Assembly (NCBI GenBank): GCA_012934845.2
Contig: WNNJ02001135.1
Location: forward strand, 124,001 to 188,000
DNA length: 64,000 nucleotides
From: Pomphorhynchus laevis
Lineage: Eukaryota; Acanthocephala; Palaeacanthocephala; Echinorhynchida; Pomphorhynchidae
Direction: 5' to 3'
In this document: one piece after another, positions 1 to 10,949 of the stretch
Layout: every line of letters starts with the position of its first letter
Position numbering within the stretch: the first letter of the stretch is position 1
Notes under the pieces: generated by a model
Seen by the model: the letters and a program-made list of their open reading frames with translations, nothing else
Told to the model about the DNA's origin: nothing
Database searches by the model: none
Program-made: the position numbers and the translations under genes

Positions 1-1047
1 AGTCGATTGCATGGGGAGGGTCCCCATAAAATAGGATGTCTGCCGGCCGTTCACGTAGGTCCGGGATAATACCTCGCACTTCCAGAGCTACATCCATCCG
101 GGCTGATTGTGCGGCTGCGAATACCACGTCACGAATAGCATTATGCCGCAGTCCTTGGTAACCCCCGTATTGGCATGTTAGCGAGTGTATGCCTTCCTTA
201 TCAGCTATGCGCATGCAGCGGCCGCACCTATAATCATTTTCGTGTAAAGGAATCCCAAGCCACATGCGGACTAGAATACAGAACTGTGGGGGTGTTAATT
301 CCGTTCCAGATGCCGCATTTGGTACAGCACTAAGCCAAGCCCCAGCTTTTGGACACGACACTGCATGTAGTCGGGCACGATCCATTTCGCTAGATGATTG
401 TATAAGCTGTGCCGAGGCGAGATTTTCAATCAGGCGTGAGGTTGATGATTGACCGCCCTCCGTAGACGGTATGAAAGTGAGACCCCACTGTGGTTCTAAG
501 GGTGGCTAATGCCCCAGAATAGCCAGGACCAATGGTAGGATCCAGACTGTATTCTTCTACCACGTCCATCACGCTATGTAAAAATGCGCTCTGGACATGC
601 ACCGCATTACATCTAAGGCCAAATCCACCCAGACGGATTGGGAGTGTCATCTGTGATTTCGCTGCTTCGTGTAGTTGACACGCGCATATTTTCTGAAAGG
701 CGCTGGCGATTTGTCTGTCGAATGACTGACAAAACGTTTTTGTAATCCTTGGATCAACTGAACGGAGAAGGTGGTTTATCCTGGACGAGGAAGCGCAGTG
801 TTTGAGTAGGAGGTATCCGACTTGAGGGTCTGGCAGCTTGGCTACTGCTTCAATTGTCTGGATTAGCGGTGGCAGAATTTCGTTTGTCAGGTGGGTTTCT
901 ATGAAGGACTCGTCACCGATGGGTATGCCTAACAAGTGCATGTTTCCAGAGGTGTTCTCCAAAACCACCTCGGATAGTAGGGTCAAGCAAGAGCTAACGG
1001 CTTCAGGTGTGCCGATGACCTCTGTCTTTCGCCATTTATATAATTAA
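1..1047 (-). mobile_element. RLE-type LINE fragment, 3' part (family II-a)
   Basis: This is the tail of a non-LTR retrotransposon of the restriction-like-endonuclease (R2/NeSL/CRE/HERO-like) group, reading leftwards out of the window. Positions 986-426 give an open stretch after the RT core, with LPIRLGGFGLR, the thumb/linker signature of these proteins. Positions ~245-1, in another frame, encode the end of the protein: a C-x2-C...H...C zinc knuckle (CGRCMRIADKEGIHSLTC) followed by GLRHNAIRDVV and ERPADILF, the usual knuckle, RHN box and start of the PD-(D/E)XK nuclease. Frames break between the two blocks, so the copy is dead. The RT catalytic box is absent (5' truncated near 1040). It differs in sequence from the neighbouring copy at 1521-5640. 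Confidence 0.75.
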
Positions 1048-1049
1048 CT

Positions 1050-1515
1050 TTCGCCATTTTATAATTAAATATATAATATTAAAGTTTATATTTTATTACA
1101 AAACTATTTTTGATTACCATGATTAAGTTATATTTAATTACAACATAAAAGTAAATAGGCCAATCTCAGTGACCCTTTTAATGAAAATCTAATATCGTTC
1201 CTACAAAATAGGCTGTTTAAACTGATTATGCTCAAACTGAATCCTGACAGTCCAAATGCCTAGGGGATAAAATAGATCTTTAGCGTGTAAAATATGCTAA
1301 TAATTGTGAACCACGTGGATTTTTCGTTTTATACGATCGGGTATTCTCAATTTGAACTAAAATCTTCGCAGTAGCAATCAACTGATAACGTAGAGAAACT
1401 CATTTCAGTTGTGTGAATGTAATAATGAATGAGAAAATATTAGAAAATGAGTTAATTCAAATATGGGTAAAGTACAATAAATTATAATTTTATTACTTTA
1501 ACTGAATTATTACAC
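1050..1515. other. AT-rich spacer, no gene
   Basis: AT-rich DNA between two RLE LINE copies. I see no ORF with recognisable motifs, no RNA gene and no clear repeat here. Confidence 0.5.
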
Positions 1516-1520
1516 AATTA

Positions 1521-4500
1521 TTACAATGAGTTTATAAATGGGAAATCATGACGAAGTTCAGATTGATAATCTTCTGCAATCCCATGGCCGACCTCCAAAA
1601 GACAGGCCGCGTTGCGTCGTTGCACCGCACAGCTCAATCTCTGTAAGAGAAATCTCGCTGCTCTCTGATCGCCTGTAGCAGCAATTAGCTTTTTACCAAG
1701 AGATTCCAGGAAGCTGGACGTAATTGGCCCGGCTGCCCCTATTGTCTCGATCTCCAATAAGACAAAAGTGTATTGGAACGCATCGATGCCTCCGTATTTG
1801 TCCAGCTTCCGATTCTCGGCCACTCTCGCCACCTCGCCCGGCGCACAGACCGCGTTGAACAAATTACTTGCCGCAAGTGCGTTGGGACAAGTAAAGTCCC
1901 ATACAAGTAGGCGTCCCCTTTCCAAAGGGATTAATGAAGAGCCATCCGGTCTTTTCTCGTCATCTCAGCACAGTCCACTGGTTCTAGGCGGGACGGGACA
2001 CCGGCCGCCATCAGAGCACTACGAATAAGAGCATTGACTGCACTGTGGCGGTTGTGTCGAGACACTGTCTTCGAGCAATCGAGACCGTGTGTGCCTGATA
2101 CATCGGTTGTAACCCCGCACTCGCAATTGAACGGGAGTGAAAATTTAAATCCGAGGCGTAGGGCTGTTGCCAGACACAATGAGCAGTGGTGCATTTTTGT
2201 ACCTACCGAGGCGATCGGCAGGGCATCCAGAAATGCGCCAGACTATTCGGTTGCTGCCGAAATTAAGCGGGCTCGATCTTTAGGGCAGTCACAAGAAGCA
2301 ACTAGGCCGCGGAGCTGGGTATCAAACAGGGGCTCTGTCCAACGTTTTTGTACGGTTGTATCCGTTGGAACAGGCGGTAAAACGTAGAGGTCCAACAATC
2401 CAATGCTATCTGATAACTTGAGTCGTTGATGCCTAAACATCCCACGATATAATCAGGCAGGATATTCGAGGTTAAGCCAGCCGGTATTAATAATTCTTCC
2501 GCCCTAGAAACACCAAGTCCGTCGAACTTTACTGGCAATGAGGCTTGACGCCAGGCCATGTCAGAGAGCTGAAGATTTCGGATCTCGGCCAGATTTAGTA
2601 ACACAGCGCGCAGTGTATTAGAAAGTTGACCTTCAATAGCCTCAGACAATTACGCAATATGAAAAAAAGCGTCGTGCTTCGCTAGTTTGCGAAGCTTCAG
2701 GCCTACCTGCCGAAGTTGTGTGATGGCTGATTTCAAGAATGAATCGAGGAGACTTACACCGCAAAGGGAGCGCGCCGAGCAAGTCAGCAGACGATACATC
2801 ACATACATTGGCGACTGGCATTAATTTGATCATAGGTTGTATATCAGTGCTGTAAGCGTTATGATTTGAAACTTGTCTGCGCGTAAGTGTATGATGATAG
2901 AAGATCCCTGTTGTCGGATCTTAATGATATCGTTGGCAAGAGTGGACAGTTCTCCACCTATACAGCAGTCATCAAGATACCACATTACAAGTGGTGAGGA
3001 AAGGCTGTGGGCTAGCCCGTTGATAGTTAGCGATAACAGAAGAGATCCGAGGGGGTCGCCCTGCTGAACTCCATCTGATGATTCAATCACACTGTCGCCA
3101 AAAAGCAGAGTGCTTGGACGGTTGTAGCATATTTCCAGAAATTCTATAAATTCCAAAATATCCCTATTCACGCATTAAAAAACGGCATCGCGACTGATGG
3201 AATTAAATGAATTCTCAAAGTCAAATTTAACCATGGCTGATGAGCCTATTAGACCGTGTTCTGCCAAACATCTCGCTGAGTGAACTGCGGCCTCGACACA
3301 TCCTGGAACGCCAACGCCCAGTTGTGTTAGGAGTAGTTGGTCAACCCTCTTCTCGGTTGCATATCTGCAGGCTAACTTGGCCACTAATCGACGGAATGTG
3401 CACCCAAAGGCAATTGGTATGACTCATCAATCATTATTCTTAAATGCTAAAAGCTTGGCTATGCATCAAATAGGTTTAATCGAAATTGCCACGTTGCCAG
3501 CAAGGACGATGCGGGTAAGCTCACAGAGTGAGTAATAATCACTCGACAGAAATCGCATGCATAAAAGTGTACAACGACTTACTCATTTCTCGAGACAAGG
3601 CTCTATATAGTGTTCTCATCTCCCTCGACCTCTCCTCCGCATTCGACATTGTCGACCACTCCGTCCTCCTTTCTCGCCTTCGTTATGATTACGGCTTTTC
3701 TTCCTCCTCCGTAGCTTGGTTCGCCTCATATCTATCTGACCGTTCCTTTCGCGTCTGTTCTAATTCATCATCCTACCCACCCATCCCTAACTTTTGCAGG
3801 GTCCCACAAGATGTCTCTCCGTTTATCAAACCTTACTCCTTAAACGTCATGCAATACGCCGATGACATTCTAATCTATGCTCATGCACCCGCACATCGCA
3901 TACACGATATCGGCATTTCTGCCTCCAACTGTCTTTCTTCTATCTACAAACGTCTCTCCAATCTCCATCTCGTTCTAAACGCCGAAAAGTCCAAAATAAT
4001 GTGGATCCTTCCCCGTAAACCAAGCATATCTCCTCCCATTGTATCTTTTGCATCATCGATCATCCCTATAGTCCACAATCTCACTTTCTTAGGCTTCCAT
4101 TTCGATGATCACCTTTCCCTTAAACCCTTCGTCCGTGACAAGGTCCGCTCGTCTAACTTAATTCTTCGTGACATCCGCCGTATCCGCCCCCTTATCGACT
4201 TCCGTTCTTGTATGTCTCTTCTTTCATCGCTTCTTTTCCCTAAAATCGATTACTGCCTTAGCATTTTCGCCAATTCTCCAAAATCCATCATCCTACCCCT
4301 ACAACGAATAATAAACACCGCCGTTCGAGTGCTCTTTCGTCTCCGTCGCTTCGACCACACATCCACATATTTTGCCCAACTCTCCTGGCCCACCATCCAC
4401 ATCCGCATCAAACTCCGCCTTCTTCTCGTTACTTTTCGTCTCATCGCTGTCGGCTCCCCATCGTTCATCAACCTTCCTTTCTTAGACGATACTCGCCCCA

Positions 4501-5640
4501 CCTCGCTATCGCTTCGTTCCTGTCATACCCTCTTACTCCACGTTCCTAATTACTCCAACAACTACGGTCTCCGATCCTTCCTCGTCGCCGCCTCACTCGC
4601 CTGGAATCAACTCCCTCTCGACGTCCGCCGCGCTCCCTCCTTTATCACATTCAAACACCTCCTCCGTTCACACCTTCTCGACACCTGATTCACAGTTTTG
4701 TTTTGTTGTGGTCATGTAAGCGTGCGCTGGCACGCATTTGCCACGTTAAAATAAATCCTTTTTTAGGCCGTCCGCACCCCCTGAGGAAGAAGATGGAAAT
4801 GATCGGAGAGCCAACAAGATCGAGGGTCCCGAAATAAGCGGGTCAACTTCGCGATTCCGACGATTCGTTCACGGTCGTGGACTGCGTTTATACGATTCGA
4901 ACGTCGTTCGAGATGTTTGCGACGCAACATCCGGGTTGTTTGTGAGTCCGGACAAATCAACTGATCATTGTAAGCTAGCAATCAAACCGATCCACTAACA
5001 TCGCCGTCCTCCAACTTTTCAGATACCTTATTTTGAAGATGATCGTCCATGAGATTTGCAGATTTATTCCTTTAAGTTCTGGTTGTGATAATAGAAATTA
5101 CATTGTACGACGTACACGCTGTTTTCAACGCTGAGCCCAATGATACCGAACCACTACCCCCAGACAATCGTGGTACACGCAAGGCCGACTTAGCAAATTC
5201 GAGAAGTTGCCTCCAAGGGATGTCGTCTAGCGGGCGAGCATTTACTGCGTTAATTAGTTCCCAAAGTTTTTGGCAAAAGTAGGCCTCGCTGCACGTGATA
5301 TTCGCCGAACCAAGCGAAAGTTCGTACGCAGAAGTTCGGACAACATATCGAACTTATGTTGCATGAATTGAAAGAATGACAATTCATTCTTTCAATTGTC
5401 GTTGCGAGAATTACAGGATTGTTATCCGATACGTCGACTGTATTGATTTGTTGGGGAATCGAAGGTGGCTTGCCGGATCCAGTGCAAGTTGATCCGCGGC
5501 CATGACGGCGGACCAGTCCGTTTGCAGTTTCCATGAAGTCCCTGCAACATATGTAGCATTGCACTCGTGTTATTAGTTTTTAACCTGTCTCACCACTTTT
5601 TTCAGTTCCGCCGGTATCCATCGATTCGATCGTTGTCTTT
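1521..5640 (-). mobile_element. RLE-type LINE (family II-b), split by a CR1 insertion
   Basis: A second RLE non-LTR retrotransposon, read right to left. 5564-5250 holds an N-terminal zinc finger (CYICCRDF...GLVRRHGRG...C), then ARPLDDIPWRQLLEF and, near 5010-4870, SEKLEDGDVSGSVRLL, the conserved region before the RT in this group. SSGGADGL at ~4780 is the start of the RT fingers. The element is then interrupted by a CR1 (3528-4762). RT resumes with LCELTRIVLAG (~3520), FGCTFRRLVAKLA (~3410), FDFENSFNSISRD (~3200), QQGDPLGS (~3060) and the catalytic box MWYLDDC (~2980; YLDD rather than YADD). 2649-2302 is the linker (LPVKFDGLGVSRAEEL). 2194-1931 holds the CEC...H...C knuckle and SRHN box, 1925-1521 the nuclease (LLVWDFTC) and C-terminus. 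Several frame changes; inactive. Confidence 0.8.
3528..4762 (+). mobile_element. CR1-like LINE, 5'-truncated copy 1
   Basis: A 5'-truncated copy with an open frame of 386 codons from 3528. It begins inside the RT at NHSTEIACIKVYND and carries LDLSSAFDIVDHSVLL (first catalytic Asp) and MQYADDILIYA (catalytic YADD, ~3850), ending with WNQLPLDVRRAPSFITFKHLL, the typical C-terminal tail of CR1/L2/Rex-type RTs. The 3' end is GCCACGTTAAAATAAATCC followed by T-rich sequence; the same end is seen in copies 2 and 3. Compared with copy 2 it has an in-frame 42-bp deletion near 3817 that removes the GSVLGPLLF box, so the ORF stays open but the enzyme cannot work. GC-richer than its surroundings. It sits inside an RLE LINE on the opposite strand. 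Confidence 0.85.
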
Positions 5641-5853
5641 GATTGAAAATGTGGTTATATTATTTTATATCTTTATATCGTAATATGCTTGAACACTTAT
5701 AAACTTTGAAATTGTAATTAGTTAATTATCAAGAATGTTTAAACAATAAATTTATGAAATACTAAAAACTTTAATCTGCGCAACCAAATTTTATGGCATA
5801 TAAGAGTTTCAACCTTGTTAATATAAGCATAATATTAAAAAACTTGGACTTAC

Positions 5854-5969
5854 TTCAAATTCCAATTTAGCAAGATCAGAGCGTATACGGTGAAAGTCAA
5901 ATGTATGTAGATGTCCATTGGGAGATATAGTGTCAATTATGAAATGCGATAAGCAACCTGAACCAGTTC
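5854..5969 (-). CDS. TRMT61A: TRMT61A-like tRNA m1A58 methyltransferase, exon 2
   Basis: Second visible coding exon, bordered by TTTTAG acceptor and GTAAGTCC donor. Joined to the G left over from exon 1 it reads GTGSGCLSHFIIDTISPNGHLHTFDFH, i.e. the glycine-rich SAM-binding motif I (GTGSG) and the following acidic/aromatic strand of a Rossmann-fold methyltransferase, closely like TRMT61A (GTGSGS...GHLHTVEFH). Reading continues to LAKLEFE. The next exon, which should carry the catalytic Asp region, is not recognisable between 5853 and the left edge; that stretch is filled with LINEs, so the remaining exons are probably further left, or the gene is broken. Confidence 0.8.
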
Positions 5970-6034
5970 CTAAAATCAATATTTGTGTAGAATTGCCGTT
6001 TATAAAAAATGTAATAATTTCGTTTAATGCTTAC

Positions 6035-6362
6035 CAGATTCAATAACAATCTGCCCAGGGCACATTTCCAGTTCAGATATTATTAATGCAATGTCAGCTT
6101 CGTACAGAATCTGAGTCCGATGAGAAAGGCATTTCAACCAAACAAGTGAGTCGAAAGGAAGAATTTGTACTTTATCCTTGCTTAGTTCTATCCAAGAACC
6201 ATATTGCTTACCTACTATGAGAGTATGATCTATCATACCGATATGACTGTGATACTTATGAAACGGCTTAACTTGCAAAGGTACCATATTATCAGAAAAC
6301 CGTAAAATCACTGTATCATTTTCATTTACAATACCGCATTGGTAAGAAGACAAGTTTGTCAT
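6035..6362 (-). CDS. TRMT61A: TRMT61A-like tRNA m1A58 methyltransferase, exon 1
   Basis: First coding exon of the catalytic subunit of the tRNA (adenine-58-N1)-methyltransferase; in animals it pairs with TRMT6 in the nucleus to methylate A58 of tRNAs. ATG at 6362-6360 gives MTNLSSYQCGIVNENDTVIL, aligning with the start of human TRMT61A. The exon holds the N-terminal beta-barrel and the family signature LSHRTQILYEADIALII (human LPHRTQILYSTDIALIT), then CPGQIVIES. It ends GAATCTG|GTAAGC at 6035; the split glycine codon joins exon 2 in phase 1. An upstream in-frame GTG exists but the ATG fits the family start. No frame damage seen. Confidence 0.88.
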
Positions 6363-6587
6363 TAGCACACAGCAAAACTAGCAAAAATATAAAACATTTA
6401 AATTTACATAATACGTAAAAATAATAATAGGTAATGATCATATCACCTAATTGAGTCTACGTATTTTATACTATTTATTAATAAATTATAAAAAATAAAT
6501 TAATTTAATATAAATAAATTAAAAAATAAAAAATAAAATGAATTAAAAAACTAAAATAAATTAAAAAATAATGCTTAAAATCCTTAA

Positions 6588-6722
6588 ATACTTTATTAAA
6601 TCAAAATTATTTAAAGGTAGGGACATCTATATTTAGACAAGTAAGAGGTGTTCCAATGCGAGGTAATTGTAGTCCAATTATAGCTGACTTATTTTTAAGC
6701 TTTATAGAATATGATTTTAAAA
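6588..6722 (+). mobile_element. Naiad-type PLE fragment (RT palm)
   Basis: DNA closely similar to the RT region of the better Naiad copies at 27560-27700: it covers SLNIL...NYLKVGTSIFRQV and GVPM..NSSPIIADLF, the region before the catalytic box. Cut off at both sides. Confidence 0.7.
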
Positions 6723-6959
6723 AATCATATTTTTTAATATGATTAAAAAATATCATTTTTAAAATATGATTAAAAATATCATATTTTTAATCATTTTTAG
6801 AGTGATATTCTTTATAGAATATCACTCAAAATTATATAAATTAGATAACTGAGTCTACGTATTTTAAATACTATATTATAAATAATTATATAAGATTTTA
6901 TACAATTTAAATTTTGTTAAAATAAAAAATCGAAATTTAAAATAAAAGTTTTATGAAAT

Positions 6960-7130
6960 TACTAATAATAACAGACGATGTATAAGAATAAAGATTAGAG
7001 TCATCTGGAGGAACTGCTATGTTATCAGGTTTCGGCCCTATTCATCGATCTAACATAACAACGAGGCGAAATACATACTAATGACGTATTTCCTCTGATG
7101 AAATTTGATTACCTGGTATATCTTATTCTA
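6960..7130 (-). mobile_element. Naiad-type PLE 3' UTR fragment
   Basis: Reverse-strand copy of the conserved 3' untranslated region seen at 28240-28420 and 39120-39290, including the AAATACGT/ATGTATTT hairpin and the TTCCTCCAGATGA stretch that corresponds to CTGATGA in the better copies. Confidence 0.65.
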
Positions 7131-7339
7131 ATCCCAATTATATTATATATTATATGAATTTATTGATATGAATATTATATTAATATTCATATTATTTGAT
7201 ATATTAATTTGATATATTGATAATATATGTATTTAACATATATATGAAATATATATGAGATATATATATGATATATTAATTTGATTTATTGATTATATAT
7301 GAATTTTACTCTAAAATTTTTTATTCAATAAGCTAACAC

Positions 7340-7545
7340 ATTTATCCGGGTAACTTTATTCTTAATAAAACCAATATTGATGATAAAGAAGGTATATATC
7401 TTGATATGAGCATTAAATTAACATTACTTAAAACTACTATTAATTTATATCGTAAAGATGACATATTTAAATTTACAAGAAACATATTTTTGCATAAGCA
7501 TTCATGCATACCATGTAATATAAAATATAATTTTTTTTAATTTTT
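7340..7545 (+). mobile_element. Naiad-type PLE fragment (post-catalytic RT)
   Basis: Matches the Naiad RT after the catalytic box: TNIDDKEGIYLDMSIKL, then LYRKDDIFKFTRNIFLH and a short tail. It belongs to the same dispersed set as the copies at 27.5 kb and 39.6 kb. Confidence 0.65.
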
Positions 7546-7620
7546 TTTTAAATAATACAATACATTTAAGAATACAGTCAAATAATAGTTATTAAGTCTT
7601 GTTCCATGCTGACTAACTGA

Positions 7621-10600
7621 CTAAATTTTCGACGTACGAGCAGCACGTATAGACATCGAAGACATTTTTGCTAAAGCAAAACCGACTCTACTCTTTATAT
7701 TTCGGATACAGGCGCTGTAATTATCGCAAGTTCTATCTGCTCGTATCTTTGCTATTTTCTTTAAAATCATCTGTGCTGTACTGCCAAGGGCACCGTTGGA
7801 GGCAAGAACAATAGGATAAAATGACGATCGTTCAAACCGTGCTATTCTTTCACCATACTTCGAGTTTTTTCTAGCCTCGTGGTAGTTAAAAGCATCGCTT
7901 GTCGTGCCAGATGAATAAGAAGGAGCAAGATGGCTGAAAACACAAATGTCAAATAATGACCGCTCCGTCTTATCCCCAAACAGACCGTAACACGCAACAT
8001 CAACTCTAGAATTACGATCAAGGGTCGTTGTGGAATTTTTGAAAACTATTCCTTCAGGCAAAGGTTGTAAAGGAGGTTCAATTGATGTTGAACTGCATAC
8101 ATCGGCTAGTTCTTTAGCAATAATATCTCGAACCACGTTATGTCTAATTGTTCGAATACCACCGGACTGACAAGCAACAACATGACAAATATCAAAATTG
8201 TGTCCACACAAACATTTCATGGGTGAGTCCGGAGGTTTCCATCCATAGCGTGATGCCAGAGCATCTTGAAATTGCCTTTTGCTTAAGTGGTGATTAAGTA
8301 CTATTGAAGGTTTTGCTGAAAGCCAATTAGATGCCCCTTTACAGGCTGCAAAATCGAGACAAGCGCTTATAGTCGCTGATTTTGATTTACCCCTCATCAA
8401 TCGAGTTTTGATAGATTCTTGCTTATATATTCTTATTTCTCGCGCAATTTGGGCATATCTAATCTCTAAATCACTTCCTGATAATCCATCTAGTAGAGGT
8501 TGGCTCATGCGTAATGAACGATCATATTCCGAAAGAGGATTACTATTTGGGTCTTGTATACCCAATCCACCGTAGCGTAATGGAATCATTATCGAATCAA
8601 GTTGTCCCGTATCTAAATCTACTCCTGTCAACTTCGGAATGATCGTGTCGAATATATACGATGAAAGACGTTCGTAACATGTGCTACTAGCCATACAAGT
8701 TCGTTGAACATAATTCCACTTGAATTGGAGCGCCTGCGTCAAAGCTGCAAAAGCGACGTATGGATCTTCATTCACTACTAAATTCAAATTTTTTAATGAT
8801 TCAATCCAATTGTCAATTTTGCCATGAACAAACTGGTCCATATATGTTTGATCTCCAATGACAGAACCAAGAATTTATGTACCTTGGTATATAATCTTAA
8901 GCCCTGTACCACAGAAAGTCTTATCTTCTAAATTTATTTGATCTTTATGTACTAGAACCTGGCATTTTTGTTCATTCAGATGAAATCCATATCTATGGCC
9001 GATTTCGCGGATACCATTCCAGACTCTCAATACATCAGATCGACTACCCACACAATTCGCATCGTCTGCAAACCAGCGATGAGTAACGTTTGGTGCTATA
9101 GCTCTCAGCTTCATTATTAGTGGAAGTGATGACGCAGCAAATGCTATCATTGCCAGAGGATCACCTTGCGTGAACCCCTCCTTGGAAAACATTAAATCCT
9201 TTGCGTGAACCCCTCCTTGGAAAACATTAAATCCTTTGCGTGAACCCCTCCTTGGAAAACATTAAATCCTTGTCGACTGAAAGAGTTGCTGGATTACCAT
9301 ACACATTACGCAGCACTGTTGCTAGTGAAGGACAAACATACTCTATATTTGCTAGAGCCAATTTACGGTTCCCACAGTTAAAGGCATTTCGAGCATTAGC
9401 TGCAACAAACACATGTCACTGTTTTCCATGTAAACGTGTCGAATGAAATGTACCGCAGCCTCTACCCCGCATCTTTGTCCAGCGCACAATTGTTCGCATT
9501 TCGAAACGATCTGTAAGTCTTTACTTATCAACTTTGCCAGAACTTTTCCAACTATTCTGCGTGATACCTCACCAATCCCTATCGGCCTGATGCCGGGGTC
9601 CTTGTTCAATGGAATCAAACGGCTTGCTGTAAATGCTGTAACAGAGTCTGGGTTGATATTAACGGTTGCCACTAGATACAAAAAATCAGCAAGACTAGAA
9701 GCTAGTCGAGAAGATGAGATTCCGAAAGAACATAGCATTGTGCGCCATATTTGCGCATCCATTCCTGAAGGTCCTGCTGATCCTTGAGTGCGTCGAGCTG
9801 CCTCTATAATGTCATCGCTTGATATGTATTCAAAACGTACTGGGTGGTGCTTAACCATGTTTGGTAAAGGACTATTTAGAGCTACGCCTTCACTTATGTC
9901 GGAAGCTTCAGGGTGAAGCTGTAAGAGCTTATGCCGCACACTCTGTGATTCAAAAGTATCGTCCAGCTCCATTATACCCATTTGATTGTGAGGATTTTCA
10001 AGCAATTTTATCGCTGAGTTTGTCTTGTGATGTGTCATTAGCTGAATAAATTTCTGGACTCAACTTGATTTTCTAGATGTCCTTTGGCTTTGGCACTTTC
10101 TCTGACTTTGAAGGATTCTTGCTTCACATAAAAGCTCGAACAAGTTTTGTTCCTTCCATAATTTTAGTCTGCGTTCAATATTTTTGCGTCTTGTACTCAC
10201 ACGACGAGATACCGTTCTTTGCAAAATTAACTGACACAACACCGTAGATGATTTTAGACTTAATTCTATCTGTGTTTGATCATCGACGCATAAACGATAA
10301 AATGACGCTAAATTGTCGATGAACTCGAAGCTTGCATTACATTTTGGTAGCTCGAACAAATTCGGAACCCATAAAATGACTTCTTTCTAAACCGAGTCAA
10401 TGTCAGTCCATGTGTTAGTTTGTTTATCTGTGCTACTATGTAAGAGCTCAGTAGATTTATTAGTAAATCCAATACTACACAAGTTCAATTCCAAGATTTG
10501 GTTAATACAACCATTCACTGAATGTGATACATTCGTTCGCTCTGAGGATGGAATGATGGAGTCCAATAATAGCGGCGTTTCTTTAATGCGATTTTTGCAA

Positions 10601-10900
10601 CTGGTAGCTAGACAGTTAATACAATATCTTCCGGATTTCTTACAAGGACAACGTATACATTTTGCAGCTGAACCATTACACGTACAACAGCGAGAAAAGG
10701 AAGACGGTTTACCTCGCGGCATTATGTTGTGTGTTGTTTCAATCGTATTTGAATCGTACTTGAATCGTACTTGAATCGTATTTTTCAATCGTGGACGATT
10801 GTAAGTAGTTATTAGTTAGCAGCTGTATATTGTAAGTAGTTGTTAGTTAGCAGCTGATCGTTTTGTATGTTATTTATTGTGTGTTTAAGCTGTTAAATTT
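7621..10900 (-). mobile_element. RLE LINE family I, copy A (nearly full length)
   Basis: Best-preserved family I element. Sense direction is leftwards. Preferred start is ATG at 10722 (MPRGKPSS), because the same MPxGKP start recurs in copies B and D. Next comes a dense Cys cluster, CxCx6CxxCxCx6CxxCx4C (10680-10590), then a helical linker (10359-10060). RT: GSAGPSGMDAQIWR (~9780), ASRLIPLNKDPGIRPIGIGEV (~9600), GQRCGVEAAVHF (~9460), FSKEGFTQGDPLAM (~9190-9140) and catalytic RWFADDANCVG (~9070; FADD). 8841-7621 is one open frame of 406 codons: linker, CLCGHNFDICHVVAC knuckle, TIRHNVVRDII box, RVDVACYG...SLFDICVF nuclease core and KYGERI. Stop at 7621. 5' UTR to ~10900 has repeated AGTAGTTRTTAGTTAGCAG. 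Few frame breaks plus a 35-bp triplication. Confidence 0.82.
9166..9275. repeat. 35-bp tandem triplication inside RT gene
   Basis: Three adjacent copies of a 35-bp unit (units start at 9171, 9206 and 9241; each begins TGAACCCCTCCTTGG). The unit encodes the FSKEGFTQ box. The first two copies are identical; the third diverges only after its ~30th base. 35 is not a multiple of three, so the expansion disrupts the frame. Confidence 0.95.
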
Positions 10901-10949
10901 TTTTTGTTTGTCTGTGTTTCTCTACACTCCCTTAGTACCTCCCACAACT

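Larger units (their letters stand above)
6420..7340. other. AT-rich low-complexity region
   Basis: Very AT-rich DNA, with runs of TAAATTAAAAAATAAA type near 6480-6580 and ATATAT/TATGAATT repeats near 7140-7320. It separates Naiad fragments and has no gene of its own. Naiad-type elements are known to favour microsatellites, which may explain the clustering. Confidence 0.6.

Noticed and set aside
4250-4501. Open frames antisense to CR1 coding DNA (also 18491-18739 plus, 19160-19342 plus)
   Set aside because: They mirror the same CR1 sequence in each copy and have no motifs of their own; they are shadows of the RT frame.
9166-9275. 35-bp repeats as a CRISPR-like array
   Set aside because: No spacers, inside a LINE RT gene, and the genome is eukaryotic.
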